Part shown: in pieces, positions 46,301-55,176 of the stretch | Layout: every line of letters starts with the position of its first letter | Position numbering within the stretch: the stretch's first letter is position 1 | Source: Anthonomus grandis grandis | Taxonomy: Eukaryota > Arthropoda > Insecta > Coleoptera > Curculionidae | NCBI RefSeq assembly: GCF_022605725.1 | Contig: NC_065552.1 | Location: 29,957,879-30,021,878 of the forward strand | Reading direction: 5' to 3' | DNA: 64,000 bases | Notes under the pieces: generated by a model | Databases searched by the model: none | Told to the model about the DNA's origin: nothing | What the model saw: only the letters and a program-made list of their open reading frames with translations | Position numbers and translations under genes: made by a program

Positions 46301-48822
46301 GAAGGTAAGACGAAGATATTTTTATAAATTTGATTCTTATGATACTCAAAGCAGGCAAGTTACCGGCAAATTTCAGTATTATCTCATGATCTAGTAGTTT
46401 CATCGAATTTGTGTATTTTGACGCTATTGGGGAAAACACTACAAACGGTTCACATTTCTTTTTTAATTTTTTCTTAAATTTTTTTCCATTATGGCGTTGC
46501 AAGATTCCAAATTTGAAGTGGATTGCGACGCTTGTGGATTAAGTTACCAACCAAGTTATGTGTGGTAGGCAAAAATAGTTATTAGTGAAAATAAAATATT
46601 AGGTTGCAAAAAAATGGGATAAGAAGTAAGAGAAAGTGGTACACCTAATGAGAGCCCTGTATAAAGAATATCTGGACCCTTTTAGGAAAACAATACAAGC
46701 AAGAGATGCAAGATATTAAAAAATCTATGCAGATTATATCGGACGAATTTGATGGATACAATGTTTAAACTTAAGACGTCTTCGGTGATATGAGGAAGGT
46801 AAAAATGAGGCTTTAAGAAGGATGAAAATGAGGCTTTAAGAAAATGAGTTGATGCCCTGGAATTCAAGCTAAACATATAGGAACAGATGGAGAAGCGGAA
46901 AAGCCTAGTCGTAGTTGGAGTACCAAAACAGCAGGTCGCTGATATTTTACCGGACTCTGGACCAATTGTATTAAAATTTAAAAGTGAAGAAATTAAAATT
47001 TTGATGTGCATCAGGTTGAATAAACGCATCAAAATAGATGAATCTGTAAATAATATATACTTTAATGAGGATTTAACAAACTATAATCAATGACAAAAAA
47101 TACTTGAGGGATAATGATACTGATCCACCTTTGAAAATCAAATACTTTGAGCCACTATACTACAGGAATAATAAGAGGCAATTAATTGGACAAAATATAT
47201 TGAAAATACTTGAGGAACTACTCTTCAATAATTTAAATCTATTATACATTAACACACGAAGCCCAAGAAATAAACTGGACAATTAAATGAAATATTGGTA
47301 CAACAGGCATAAAAAAATTAAAAATCTATCAAAATGAAACACAGTTTTATAGTTGCGAGAGGAGGGGGTAGTAGTATCTATGTAAGGAATAATATCAACT
47401 TTACGATAAAAGACATGTCCACTATTAACCCAGAAGACTGCAATTTTCTAGTTATAACTTAAGAAAAAACCTAAATGCACTATTAACAGTATATACAGAC
47501 TACCAAGTAGTTACTTTCCTACATTCCTTAAAGAAATAGACAAAGCAAAGGAAAAGGAGAAAAATTCATGTGTTCATTGGTAATAATCAATATAATCTTA
47601 CTTCTAGATTCGCTTATAGTTAATGAGTATAAACATATTATATTCGTGAATGATTTTCAAATAAATAAGGTACATGCTACACGAACAACACACAAGTAAA
47701 ACAATATTAGATCATGTTATTGCAAATAAAATGTACAGTGCCTAATAAAATTGGGTGAACACATGGTTTCTGAACACATTATTACAAAAAACTAAACTAG
47801 ATGAATATAGAATAGAAGAAGGGCCCATCGCCATTCAAGACCTATTACAATCACGTTTTTAATAATATCAGTCGGAGTAAATCAGACTCATGTTTTAAGT
47901 ATGCAAAAACTGATATCGAAAAATAAAAGAAAAATCTAAATGTGCGCTATTGAAACTATTAAAAAAAATAGCAAATGGCCACCCCAATTTTATAGCAGTT
48001 GTGTCCTTTTGATATTGCTCACTCTGAATATTTTTAGTGTTACCAACAAAAGATATATTAAAATGAAGTTGGCGACGCTGACGTTTGACATGTGATCTGT
48101 CATGAACTTATCTAAAAAGTCGTGATTCCTACAATGTCGTGATCGTTCTTCACTCTTAAATAATGAAATCCTTAATTAATCCTAATGCCCTAAATTTATA
48201 TCCTTAAAATATGATTGTTCAAGAGGATATTGTCCATGTTCTGGAAAGCTTTCCTCTAAGGATTATAGTAGGTCACGAAATTAGTTGCCAGTAAATAGAT
48301 ATTTTTAAATATCTATACCAATAAATTAAAATTCTATTCTATATACGAAAATCTATTCTATATACGAAAATCTAAAAAAGTTTATCACGTATCACGTATG
48401 GTCTAATGACGTTAACGTTGCATTAAAAATTAAAATTCTGTTGCTAACAGTTTGCTGAAACCGGACATAAAACTTAACTTTTTACTCTCATGTCATTTAT
48501 CAACTCTGTTTTTAGAACTTAGTTGTAAGATTACATGTAAAGTAATCTTACAACTAGATACAAGTAATCTTAAAATACATTTTTATGTTGAAATTGCATT
48601 AAAACCGTATTTACTACTTTTTTTTTTAACCGTAAAACTGTTTTATTTTTTAGTCGTCCCTCGGGATCGGAACTAAAAGTGGCCTCCTTAGCCGGTGATA
48701 AACCAAGTACAAATCCGGACCATATCGGTGGTTATTCCGTTTCCGTGCCTATTTTCTCAGGAATCGAATCAAAGTTCGGCTTATGTTTGCCGAAATTTTC
48801 TTATCCGACGATAAAACAATAA
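25393..48822 (+). CDS. aralar1: Mitochondrial aspartate/glutamate carrier, aralar type (12 coding exons)
   Basis: Exons: 25393-25413 (MSSTSIT, tentative), 33713-34028, 35800-36086, 36148-36383, 36559-36649, 36838-36913, 42308-42516, 42576-42656, 42727-42944, 45935-46155, 46214-46304, 48654-48822. All junctions are AG/GT with compatible phases and sum to 671 codons plus stop, the expected length. The N-terminal half has EF-hand loops (DTSKDGLISYPEF near residue 69, DTNGNGMVSF near 103, DKDGSGFISLLDF later). The C-terminal half has three mitochondrial-carrier repeats with PIDLVKTR (about 351), PLEIVKIR (about 450) and PADVIKTR (about 542), ending GIESKFGLCLPKF. The family sits in the inner mitochondrial membrane, exchanges aspartate for glutamate plus a proton, feeds the malate-aspartate shuttle and is activated by cytosolic calcium. 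The introns are full of transposons, yet every exon from 2 on is intact. An ATTAAA at 49140 may be the poly(A) signal. Confidence 0.95.
26274..26650 (+). repeat. Dispersed repeat X, copy 1
   Basis: Starts AGGGTGTTCCAAAAATCAACG and runs to about 26650. Its reverse complement recurs at 31328-31669 (covering the first three quarters) and its last part at 28019-28085. The AGGGTGTTCC start is typical of DNA-element termini. The open frame at 26426-26650 within it is not conserved in the other copies. Confidence 0.65.
26778..27560 (-). mobile_element. Non-LTR element 3' fragment with TAA-repeat tail
   Basis: Minus-strand translation gives LFIFKLKRGILPK, DVHNYKTINCENFISVNRCS and YRGLTKFNKLPNDVRTCTNV, the C-terminal tail after the RT in CR1/jockey elements, with one stop. 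It ends with an (AATAAT)-like tail, seen on the plus strand as TTATTATAATAATAATC at 26777-26793. The 5' part is missing. Confidence 0.7.
27561..28018. other. No gene recognised
   Basis: Intron sequence without a recognised element; a CCTGTAGAATTATTTC-like block near 27715 has no match in the window. Confidence 0.35.
28019..28085 (-). repeat. Dispersed repeat X, copy 3 (partial)
   Basis: Reverse complement reads AAAAGTTGGCGTATCTAATG and AGAATTCAAAATAGTAAGAT, matching 26590-26640 of copy 1 with a few differences. Confidence 0.6.
28119..28600 (-). mobile_element. Reverse transcriptase N-terminal fragment
   Basis: Minus-strand frames give a linker (RFKSSTDSVQQNELTNYLSL) and then GTFPRCLKSVKETPIHKDDN and HPISLLSTLSKIIEKLVQ, the fingers region of a jockey-like RT. 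A frame break separates the two. Everything beyond the fingers is missing. Confidence 0.7.
28601..29590. other. No gene recognised
   Basis: AT-rich aralar intron 1 sequence; no frame, repeat or element end recognised. Confidence 0.4.
29640..30300 (-). mobile_element. Reverse transcriptase fragment from motif C to the tail
   Basis: Minus-strand blocks are FLIHINDLPASNNNF, LTLFADDTNIAEPENTLELA (intact ADD), GVALDSKLQWGPH, and RMRFCAFYGILACRGIDG. The order matches palm, thumb and C-terminal region of a CR1/jockey-type element. Stops occur between blocks. It directly abuts another RT at 30310. Confidence 0.7.
30310..31327 (-). mobile_element. Jockey-like reverse transcriptase, 5'-truncated
   Basis: Three consecutive minus-strand frames (31308-31024, 31018-30758, 30752-30558) read almost continuously. 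They give SSGVPQGSNIGPLFLLFIND (motif B), NNLLFADDLKLT (intact motif C), HEWCITNKLELNISKCKVVT, GVTFDIQLTFIPHIQSIV and REIDNTILLRQFNIDSLDF. Only a few indels interrupt it. It starts just after motif A at the junction with repeat X copy 2, so it is a 5'-truncated insertion. Confidence 0.8.
31328..31669 (-). repeat. Dispersed repeat X, copy 2
   Basis: Reverse complement of copy 1: it starts CAGGATGTCCTAAAAATCAACG at 31669 and continues through CCCAACTTTAACTAACTATC to CTTGCCAAG-like text at about 31330, where the RT fragment begins. Confidence 0.65.
31670..33109. other. No gene recognised; TA microsatellite
   Basis: Aralar intron 1. A second CATCCTGTATA element-like end lies at 31858-31870, followed by a TA dinucleotide run at about 31868-31898. 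The rest is AT-rich with no recognised element. Confidence 0.4.
33110..33520 (+). mobile_element. Reverse transcriptase C-terminal relic
   Basis: Shifting plus-strand frames give LNTSYLMLVGVAVAK and NRSSYHPVDHRHNKRNNLLI, the post-RT tail of a CR1/jockey-type element, in a heavily decayed state. It ends about 190 bases before aralar exon 2. Confidence 0.5.
34029..35799. other. Aralar intron 2, no element recognised
   Basis: AT-rich intron. The open frame at 34463-34660 has no recognised similarity and starts inside the intron; it is treated as chance. Confidence 0.5.
36914..38587. other. Aralar intron 6, left part, no element recognised
   Basis: AT-rich. A block at about 38320-38380 (GGGGTATTCCATTTAAAATA, then GACACACTGTATA) resembles termini of small DNA elements but has no partner here. 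Confidence 0.4.
38588..40129 (+). mobile_element. Tc1/mariner-superfamily transposon with very long terminal repeats
   Basis: The element is flanked by TA (38586-38587 and 40130-40131). The ends CAGGGTCTTTCAGAACTATG and the reverse complement of 40110-40129 begin inverted repeats that stay alignable for roughly 190-205 bases, up to the transposase gene on both sides. The transposase (about 38822-39944) has an N-terminal helix-turn-helix part (NQELADTHLAYGATNCYARA), YVLWTDEASFTRDGIF (first D), WFQHDGAPAHF (second D) and RSPDLTSLDFFL (third D). I count 43 residues between the second and third aspartates. Only two frameshifts, near 39165 and 39495, break the frame, so it is relatively young. It sits in aralar intron 6 in the same orientation as the gene. 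Confidence 0.9.
40295..41587 (+). mobile_element. DDxD transposon with DUF4817-type transposase
   Basis: TA at 40293-40294 and 41588-41589 flank terminal repeats (GGGTGGTTCAGAAAGTTGTT on the left, CTGGGTGATCCAGAAAGTTG on the reversed right). The transposase starts at 40410 (MQRYTGEQRSFCVREYF) with a helix-turn-helix region, VKWVRKFNDTGSTLNKRNLG, NIFFSDEAHFHLNGHVN (first D), TWFQQDGATCHTSN (second D) and QSPDLTRCDFFLWGYLKSK (third D). About 41 residues lie between the last two. Breaks are an in-frame TAA at 40791, a one-base loss near 40925 and a second shift near 41050. This family is widespread in insects. Confidence 0.9.
41870..42135 (+). mobile_element. RTE-like element C-terminal fragment
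   Basis: Reads RRRTRFVDIYKRAAELQWTW, then ERWTKRVIQRQPREK and RRGLYLEVDWRRLMKKKK, the C-terminal tail that follows the RT in RTE-type elements, ending in GAAGAA repeats. It lies about 170 bases before aralar exon 7. It may derive from the same lineage as 19755-20310. Confidence 0.65.
43039..43900 (+). mobile_element. Reverse transcriptase relic (family R) in aralar intron 9
   Basis: Plus-strand blocks are IGNTKDSLQEVVALIAKNLR, TIFLGLFKDAFDVSLILNYL (motif A, normally FLDLSKAFD), LFKNYLSNRNQYAKL, then ITFSITNANRPNYKKILIVT and NVKYLGVGVCSILKKNW. Motifs B and C are destroyed. The NANRPN block also appears at 60710-61420 and, decayed, at 44690-45450, defining one retroelement family. Confidence 0.65.
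44250..44600. mobile_element. Possible DNA-element terminus
   Basis: ACCGGGTGGTGCGTCGCCGA starts abruptly after TAT at 44251 and is much more CG-rich than the surroundings, resembling the end of a DNA transposon. No matching inverted end was recognised, so the extent is a guess. Confidence 0.3.
44690..45450 (+). mobile_element. Reverse transcriptase relic (family R), more decayed
   Basis: Blocks: KGFNTVPHKKLLEMLKHYAV (motif A region), YFKDRTQQVRINT, LGIAMVKDWLDFNKLTPNIN, FNKANRHNLNSLQLPGTG and KGIKYSGVIVNNNLN. The order is that of a non-LTR RT; stops and indels are frequent. Confidence 0.65.
46640..47780 (+). mobile_element. ORF1/endonuclease relic of a non-LTR element in aralar intron 11
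   Basis: A first block (EKRKSLVVVGVPKQQVADIL) fits the end of a retroelement ORF1. Then LNLLYINTRSPRNKLDN, GGGSSIYVRNNINFTIKD and IYRLPSSYFPTFLKEID follow the order of the AP endonuclease domain, and VNDFQINKVHATRTTHK its C-terminal part. It could be the 5' half of family R, whose RT halves lie in intron 9. Confidence 0.6.
47781..48520. other. Aralar intron 11, no element recognised
   Basis: AT-rich; a short tandem duplication of TCTATTCTATATACGAAAA lies at about 48333-48372. Confidence 0.4.
48521..48555. repeat. Perfect 14-bp-arm hairpin upstream of the last aralar exon
   Basis: AGTTGTAAGATTAC (48521-48534) and GTAATCTTACAACT (48542-48555) form a perfect stem with a 7-base loop, 98 bases before the acceptor of the last exon. 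A third, partial copy (AAGTAATCTTAAAA) follows at about 48562. Confidence 0.65.
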
Positions 48823-50063
48823 TTTCACCTTATCTTAGAAACATTTTGTTATACTATATATTGTGAGATTAGTATAAAAATGATGAAGAACGACAACAAA
48901 CGTAATAGGAGATTTTTTGACCGAATTAACTTTATTAAAGGCAGGCACTGTGATAATATTCATAAATATATTATTGTAATTCTATACGTAAACTTTATAT
49001 TTCTTTATTGGAAACATTTTCTTTTGCATTTTTTTTTGTCAGGGGTTCCACCTTCGTACATTCTACTACGTAATTTTACATTTTTTTCTTCAAAGTTTGC
49101 TATGTCGGACCTTTATTGTTATGATATTGAGCGATTGTAATTAAATATTAGTTATTGTTTTACCAAAAAGTGTTTTTTTTTAAACCCAGATATTAAAAGT
49201 TTAATACAAGATTAATTTTTTTTTAGATGGGATGGCTTGGGTTTAGTCAGGCCATTTTCTTGAAAGAAAATCCCACACCTTATTTAAGGATGCAGCTTAT
49301 TTGACTTTAAAAAGCCCAAAATCCAGGATATTACAAATGAGCAATATAAATTCCCTAAACTTATATTACACAAGAAGTTTAACAATTAACTAACTCATAT
49401 TAATGTTTAATATTTCTGCAAACTTTGGATGCAGACTATATCTTTAGTACTTTTAAATCTTTTGAATTTGCATTTTGTTTAAATTTCCCATATTAAACAT
49501 ATGGTGTTGTATAAAAAAAGCAGTTATTTAAAAAACAAAGATGATGGGAGGGCGTTCAGTTGTTTTTGAAATAACCGGCTTTTACTTCTAACGGTTTGGC
49601 CTATTTTAACAAATTTAGTATCATTGAAAAGAGCATTCAATAAAATTTGATAAGTATAATAAAGTAAATTGATTAAGTAAATCAATAAGAATCAACGAAA
49701 ATATGATTTATCCGATATTTATAAAAAATATCGGATATTATTTTTTATAAATATCGGATATTAATTTCTATATACCGGATATACATAAAAAAATAGATTT
49801 ATAACTTGTTTGATATTTTCAAACTTTTCTTAATAACACTGTTAAAAGTTAATTTTAACAATTTATTTTATTTTATGATTTTATGGAATCGAAGTTTATG
49901 GTTGTCAAACGAATAATACCTTTTTTCTCAAGTAAATAATTTTTGCCTGAACTTTCTCCCAAATCCCAACATGTGTTTTTACCTACTTTTTAAGAAATGC
50001 CTTTGTTACCAGTTTAGCTTAAGTGCACTTAAAAATCCATTTTTCTCCTCAAGTTCACTTAAG
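48823..50063. other. Intergenic; aralar 3' UTR at left
   Basis: The aralar 3' UTR probably ends near the ATTAAA at 49140. The frames at 48880-49140 and 49971-50246 are not recognised. An inverted repeat lies at 49709-49760. Confidence 0.45.
49709..49760. repeat. Perfect 20-bp-arm inverted repeat (TATCGGATA words)
   Basis: TATCCGATATTTATAAAAAA at 49709-49728 is the exact reverse complement of 49741-49760; the 12-base centre repeats TATCGGATA. Further TATCCG/CGGATA words flank it. Confidence 0.6.
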
Positions 50064-50692
50064 TGTTGGCCCCATGACACACGTGCATCCCACATTTTTA
50101 CCCAACATTTCACCCCGAGTCCCACGAGAAAAAATCAGTATTCACTCCGTCGCCGCAAAAAGAAGTACCTACTCTCGCGCCCCCGAAACACAAGGTTTCT
50201 TTCACCAGTGAAGGAATTCACAAAGCTTAAAGTACCGAGAAAATAAGTTAGTCAAGAGCAAGTTGGCGCAAGCAATTCCTCTCTCTCTCACTCTCTTCCG
50301 TTTAAGTATTTGTCTAAAGTTCATATATGTATACCTAATTGTTACGATAAAGTAGTTTAAGTTATGTAAAAAGGTCTATAGTGAATAAGTGTGCGTAAAG
50401 GTGGAAAACTGAACTGAAAGTGAGTGCAACGTTGTGAGTGCAACAGTGGTTGTCAATAGCTGCACAAACCAAGGTGACGTTAGTGCTAATGCCGTTCCTG
50501 GTTCCTGCTAAGTTCCTGCTATTGGTCTTGTGATTCTGGAAGGCTGGTAACGTCAACTAATATTGTAAACCCTGGTAAATAACTTCAACATTGTAAATCG
50601 TTCATTAGTCTATACCTGTTAATTATTACTAACCAAAAGGTACAATAAACCTTTATGTAATCGTAAATCACAACTGTGTAATTTATTGAACT
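50064..50692 (+). mobile_element. Possible solo or 5' LTR of an LTR retrotransposon
   Basis: The block starts TGTTGGCCCCATGACAC, is less AT-rich than its surroundings, contains CT-rich and CAACG-repeat stretches and an AATAAA at 50644. It is followed by TGGACCTATGTCATCGAAGG, which could be a primer-binding site. No second LTR and no gag/pol frame was found, and the right border lacks a clear CA end. The orientation and the BEL/Pao-like look are guesses. Confidence 0.35.
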
Positions 50693-51009
50693 GGACCTAT
50701 GTCATCGAAGGGCTCGTCAATGCAGTAGCCGTTGCTCGAGCAGGTATAGGTAGGTTTTTAAGAAACCCTAATCTATATTCAAACACGATACTAATTTCTA
50801 AAATATAATATTTTAAATTACATGAAGAATAAAAATACGCATTAATAGAGCAAAACCACAACATTTTAATTATACCATCTTGAATATACGTGGTAAAACT
50901 AAAATTAACCCACATAAATAAAAAAAAAACAACTAGTTAAATTAACTATACTAGTTATATTAAAAGTTAAATTACTTGGTACCCAAAACAAACAAAACTT
51001 TTATTTAGA

Positions 51010-51645
51010 GTATTGAAATAATGTAGCCAGGGGCACATTTATCTTCCTTTTCAGGATCTGTTTCTCCAAACTGACCACTTTATCTTTGGTATTTTGGTTA
51101 AAGTATCTAAACAAAAACGTTAGTTGCCTAGCTTTTTGATTCCCTAATTTATTTCTTAGCTTGCTGTGAGCAGTCCAAAGGTTGAAAATATTCGTTGAAA
51201 TATTCATAGTGCACATATTAGGAATTTTTCTTGCAGCTTGACCCAATCAAAGTACCTTTAAGGATCAATTAGAGTTATAGATTTCCACCATATCATTGGA
51301 GGAGTCGTTTTAAAATTATTTTCAAACATATAGGATGGAAAAGGCTTTGACCCCGTGGTTAAAGCTATTACTATTAGAATAAACTTGTCATCTATCTTCT
51401 GCAAATATTCAAACGCTATTTGCTATTCTTTGGTTAATTGATTTCCTCAAGGTCTGTGGTCCAAGAAATTTTCTAAATGTGCGGCTGTCCAAAACATTTC
51501 CTTTCCTTTTTTAAATTCCTTTAAAGCATTTGAGGGCTGTACCTTAAGATCCTCACTTAACTTCCTCCATATTTCAACTGCCACTGCTATGGTTGAACCA
51601 TCTCGCTGAATTCTATCCAGTGCTATGGCAACAGGTTTCATTCAA
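51010..51645 (-). pseudogene. hAT transposase C-terminal relic
   Basis: Minus-strand blocks are MKPVAIALDRIQRDGSTIAV and EIWRKLSEDLKV. After frameshifts come FEYLQKIDDKFILIVIALTT, WWKSITLID, and FSTFGLLTA followed by KLRNKLGNQKARQLTFLFRY. These match the end of hAT transposases, including the dimerisation region (RxFSxxGxxxxxxRxxLxxxxxxxLxFL). At least three frameshifts and stops. No terminal repeats recognised. Confidence 0.75.
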
Positions 51646-51699
51646 AGCAAGAAATATGTTGCATTATTTGTAATTTTTATATAGGTACACATATAAGTA

Positions 51700-52079
51700 T
51701 CGACCCGAATCAAATAAATCCAGGATTAAATATTAAGAATCAAAATTACAATATATAAGACACCAGCCCTAATCTCTCTCCACTTTTAGTTTTGGGGTTA
51801 TATAAAGCATGAAGTGTATAAAAAAAACAGAACCGTTGGGTCAATAGATAAAAACAATCAATCTCAAAAAACGCTATCAGAACCGTGCAGTGCAGTTTTG
51901 ACGGGACTATTTATTTTACAAGGACAATATGCTCAAATAATAGCCAGAACATGTAGAAAATTTAACACCATGTATCTAGATGTTATACCAATGGATAAAA
52001 AAAGCTTATTTATACTACAAGATACTTCGTTAGCTATATGTAAAAGTAACAAGAAAAAGTATCATTATCGTAAATTTTC
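51700..52079. other. No gene recognised
   Basis: Contains a 90-codon plus-strand frame (51814-52086) that resembles nothing I recognise and overlaps an element relic at its end; left unassigned. Confidence 0.35.
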
Positions 52080-52353
52080 GAAATGACTACCATTACTCTC
52101 TAAACATTTATAAAATTGTTTTCTGGTGGACATATTGGTCGTTTTTATATGTAGCTCTCCAAAACAGGTAATAACTTGCTGACATAGATAGCTCTTCTTT
52201 ACTGTTTATTAGCGTACACCCTTCCTCTTTTCTCCTTTTTATTATCCCACAGATAAAAATCAAGGGGTGTCAGATCTGGCGATCTCGCCGGCCAATCCCA
52301 TGGTTTAAATTTTTCTTGAAAACCGATTTCTTTTGTCGCGATTTAAATCAGCC
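52080..52353 (-). pseudogene. Tc1/mariner-superfamily transposase, 3' half of a split relic
   Basis: Minus-strand translation gives KPWDWPARSPDLTPLDFYLW, the region around the third catalytic aspartate, followed by KEEKRGRVYANKQ-like text and stops. Its 5' half lies at 55373-55560 beyond the Harbinger element, so that element inserted into an older transposase gene. Confidence 0.65.
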
Positions 52354-52538
52354 TAAAGGTGTGATTTCCTATCGACGTCCAGGGTTCGCCCGCCGCGACG
52401 TTCAGCAGTAACGACTGGTCGCGGGGATTTTGGGATTTGCTTGAAGCGTGTGGCGTCCGCGTTTCTGTAGTAGTGAGAGCACACCCGCCATAGCAAATAG
52501 TACAGTTGACTGCAAATCAAAAGTTGCAGGTCGTCAAC

Positions 52539-54629
52539 ATGAATAAAATAAGAATAAGGTTATTACAAGATCCTTATACAAAATCACCTAAATGACGACG
52601 ATGAAAAGTTTTGCAGGTTCTTCAGGCTTAATAAGGATCAATTTAATTTTCTGTTAAGCCTAGTTTAAAATGAATTAAAGAAGAAACCCACAAACAGAGT
52701 AAAAACTCCTATTTCTCAGAAGAAAAATTGGCTCTGACACTAAGGTAAGACACATTTTTTGAAAAATTTTAAATGAGAACAAAAACTATTTATTATGACC
52801 AAGAAAACTCAAACAATACAATTCTGTATTTAAAAAAAAAATATTCTTCATAGTTGGAAATATTTGTTTTTCGTTGTGTAGTTGTCCTGTGGGTTCACTG
52901 AAGATGTTGATGGTTGAGGAGTGTTAACTGATTCATTTGGAATATCTTCTAGTTGACCTGGCATTTGAAAATATACCACTTGTTGAGGACTTGAAGTCAT
53001 TTGCACTGGTGAACAGGGATTTTGTGGCTGCTCTGGATTAGTCATTGATGCCTGGAGATTTGTTATTATGGTGAACATTTTTAATTTTGCTTCATTAATT
53101 AAATTAGGAGGTAATTTCTTTAACATTAGAGCCATGCTCCTCATAAACAAATCAACTTCGTCTTCATTCTGATTATCTACGAGTTTCGAATACATTTCCA
53201 TGCGCTCTTTTGACCTTTCTTCTAAAATTTGCAGTAGTTTTGATTTTGCTGTTGTGGATTTAATAAATCTTCCTGATAGTGATGGAGTGTTTGATTTACT
53301 GCTGGGACTTGTGCCCATATTTGATTTTGATTTGCAGGTATATTCAAATCGATAGATTCCGGTGACGCGACGTCATATATTTCGTTATCTATCTGTAATT
53401 CTGAATAATACGACCGTTATCATCAAAAGTTTGTGACTGTAAATTATTGTCAATTTGACTCTCATCAAAGTTTTGAAGTCACCTACAATTAGTTTAAAAA
53501 TAAAATTTATCCATACACAAAAAAGTATCATACCTTCGTTCAGTCTTCACCAATTCTAAAAATTTCAAATGTTCCAACAGTGTCCACTTGGTAGGTCGGG
53601 ATGATGCCGCCGAACCAGGTCCTAACTTTTGCTTTCTTTTATTTTTAAAATAATTATCGCGAATATTTTTCCAGCGAATTTTGCATTCTTCGGCTAAAAA
53701 AAAATATTTAAAATCTCAAATATCTTTATATAAGTAGGAACTAGAAACCTAGAGTTTATGAGATATTTTTTATTTTTTAGATCCTTGGCTACTGGAGAGA
53801 CATTTAGATCCCTGTCATTTGCCTTCCGCATTTCATTCAGCTACATATCAGTTATTATTCGAGAAACACTGAAAGTTTTATGTTCAACATTGGTACCGAT
53901 TTTCTTGCGACCATGTAGTAGTGAATACTTAAAGGAAAAAGCGTTGGAATTTTGGAAAAAATGGCATTTTCCCAACTGTATTGCAGGAATCGATGGAAAA
54001 CACATTTGAATTTTTTGCCCCAACAATAGTGGCTCCCTATTTTACAATTACAAAGATTATTTTTCAATAGTTCTGTTAGCAATGGTCGATGCAAACTGCA
54101 AATTTCTGTTTGTTGATGTTGGTGCTTACCATAAAGAGGGAGACAGTTCCATTTTTTTTAATTCACATGCAATCAGGTGTGTTTAGGAAATTTATTTCCA
54201 AATGATGAATTTCTACCTAATACAAACAGGAAGCTACCTTATGTAGTAATCGGAGATGAAGCGTTTAGGTTACATCGACATTTAATGAAACCATACAGCA
54301 AGTTATCGGCTAGAGGCGATAAAAGAAAAACTATTTACAACTACCGACTGTGTAGGGCCAGACGTGTCACTGAAAATGCAGAAGTATGCGATAAGTTGAT
54401 TATGGTGACTTGTTGTGTTCATAATCTATTAAGAGCTGGATTTTTGGAAAAAAACAATAAATCTTATTACGGATATGATTCAAATATTCCATTGCCAAAG
54501 AACATTACTCCATTAACAGGATTTTCTGATGCAACTGGTTTGGAAATCAGATAAATGTTCGCAAATTTCTTTAGCGAAGAAGGAGCAACAGAGTGGCAAA
54601 ATGACAGAGTCTTTAGAATTTGTAGTTAA
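52539..54629 (+). pseudogene. HARBI1-like Harbinger nuclease, two main exons, broken
   Basis: Exon 1 (about 52539-52744) reads DDDEKFCRFFRLNKDQFNF, LLSLV, a stop, NELKKKPTNRVKTPIS and then, shifted by one base, EEKLALTLR with donor GTAAGA. Exon 2 starts at 53781 (acceptor TTTTTTAG) with SLATGETFRSLSFAFRIS, joining in phase. Catalytic regions follow: NCIAGIDGKHI (first D), VLLAMVDANCKFLFVDVG (second D) and VVIGDEAFRL (third acidic). An in-frame TGA follows GKHI at 54007 where arginine is usual; a frameshift lies near 54175 and another near 54554. The start codon is uncertain. The family cuts and joins element ends with help from its Myb/MADF partner, which in studied systems aids DNA binding and nuclear import. 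Confidence 0.8.
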
Positions 54630-55176
54630 TAGGTGTGTCCATATTTTTGTATTTTAATCTGACACACAATCTGATAATTATTGAGCCAATGAAAAATATA
54701 CATACTTATAATAAAAGATGTTTATAGATAAAAACAGTTTTGTGTTTTACTGTCAATACTAACAATTATATAGTGTCCACCATAATGTTCGCTACATATG
54801 GGAAATTCGAGCATTTGATCAAGCATTATACATTTTTCCATATCCTACAAGTAAAAAAAATTCCCATATGTAGCGAACATTATGGTGGACACTGTATAAA
54901 ATACCAATTGAAACATTGGGAAAAATTGATCGACCTACTTGACCTAATGCAACCCTACTATTCACAAAACTGGATTTATCTATATGGAGCGGAAAACAAT
55001 GAATTTATTCTTAAATACTTACGATTCTTGGATAAAATTGCAGCAATTTCTTTCCATACATTTTCCTGAATTTGGTAATCTTTAAAGTCTTTATTTTCAT
55101 GGTCATAAATACAAGGATATTCCCGTACTTGATAAATCAATATTTCATCTTCAGCATCTGTGAATTTTTTCGACAT
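52848..55176 (-). pseudogene. MADF-BESS protein of the Harbinger element, split gene, broken
   Basis: Exon 1, 55176-55023, starts MSKKFTDAEDEILIYQVREY and ends AAILSKN with donor GTAAGT. Exon 2, 53693-53534 (acceptor TTTTTTTTTAG), continues in phase as PEECKIRWKNIRDNYFKNKR. The two complete a MADF (Myb/SANT-like) DNA-binding domain. A downstream exon from about 53482 to 52848 (QNFDESQIDNNLQSQTFDD, then MGTSPSSKSNTPSLSG) ends with a BESS motif (FMRSMALMLKKLPPNLINE) and a Q/P/S-rich tail. An in-frame TGA lies right after the third-exon junction, and frameshifts precede the BESS part. The first intron contains HARBI1 exon 2. Confidence 0.75.
54771..54895. mobile_element. 125-bp MITE with TA duplication
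   Basis: The ends TAGTGTCCACCATAATGTTC and (reversed) TACAGTGTCCACCATAATGT form arms of about 36 bases with one mismatch; TA flanks both sides (54769-54770, 54896-54897). It lies in the first intron of the MADF-BESS gene. Its terminus resembles the end at 60080-60115, beside a transposase relic. Confidence 0.75.

Noticed and set aside
51814..52086. 90-codon plus-strand frame as a gene
   Set aside because: No recognisable domain, no splice or start context, and it borders a transposase relic; left as unassigned.
54740..55069. 109-codon plus-strand frame in the Harbinger element
   Set aside because: It spans the MITE and the antisense of MADF exon 1; no similarity of its own.
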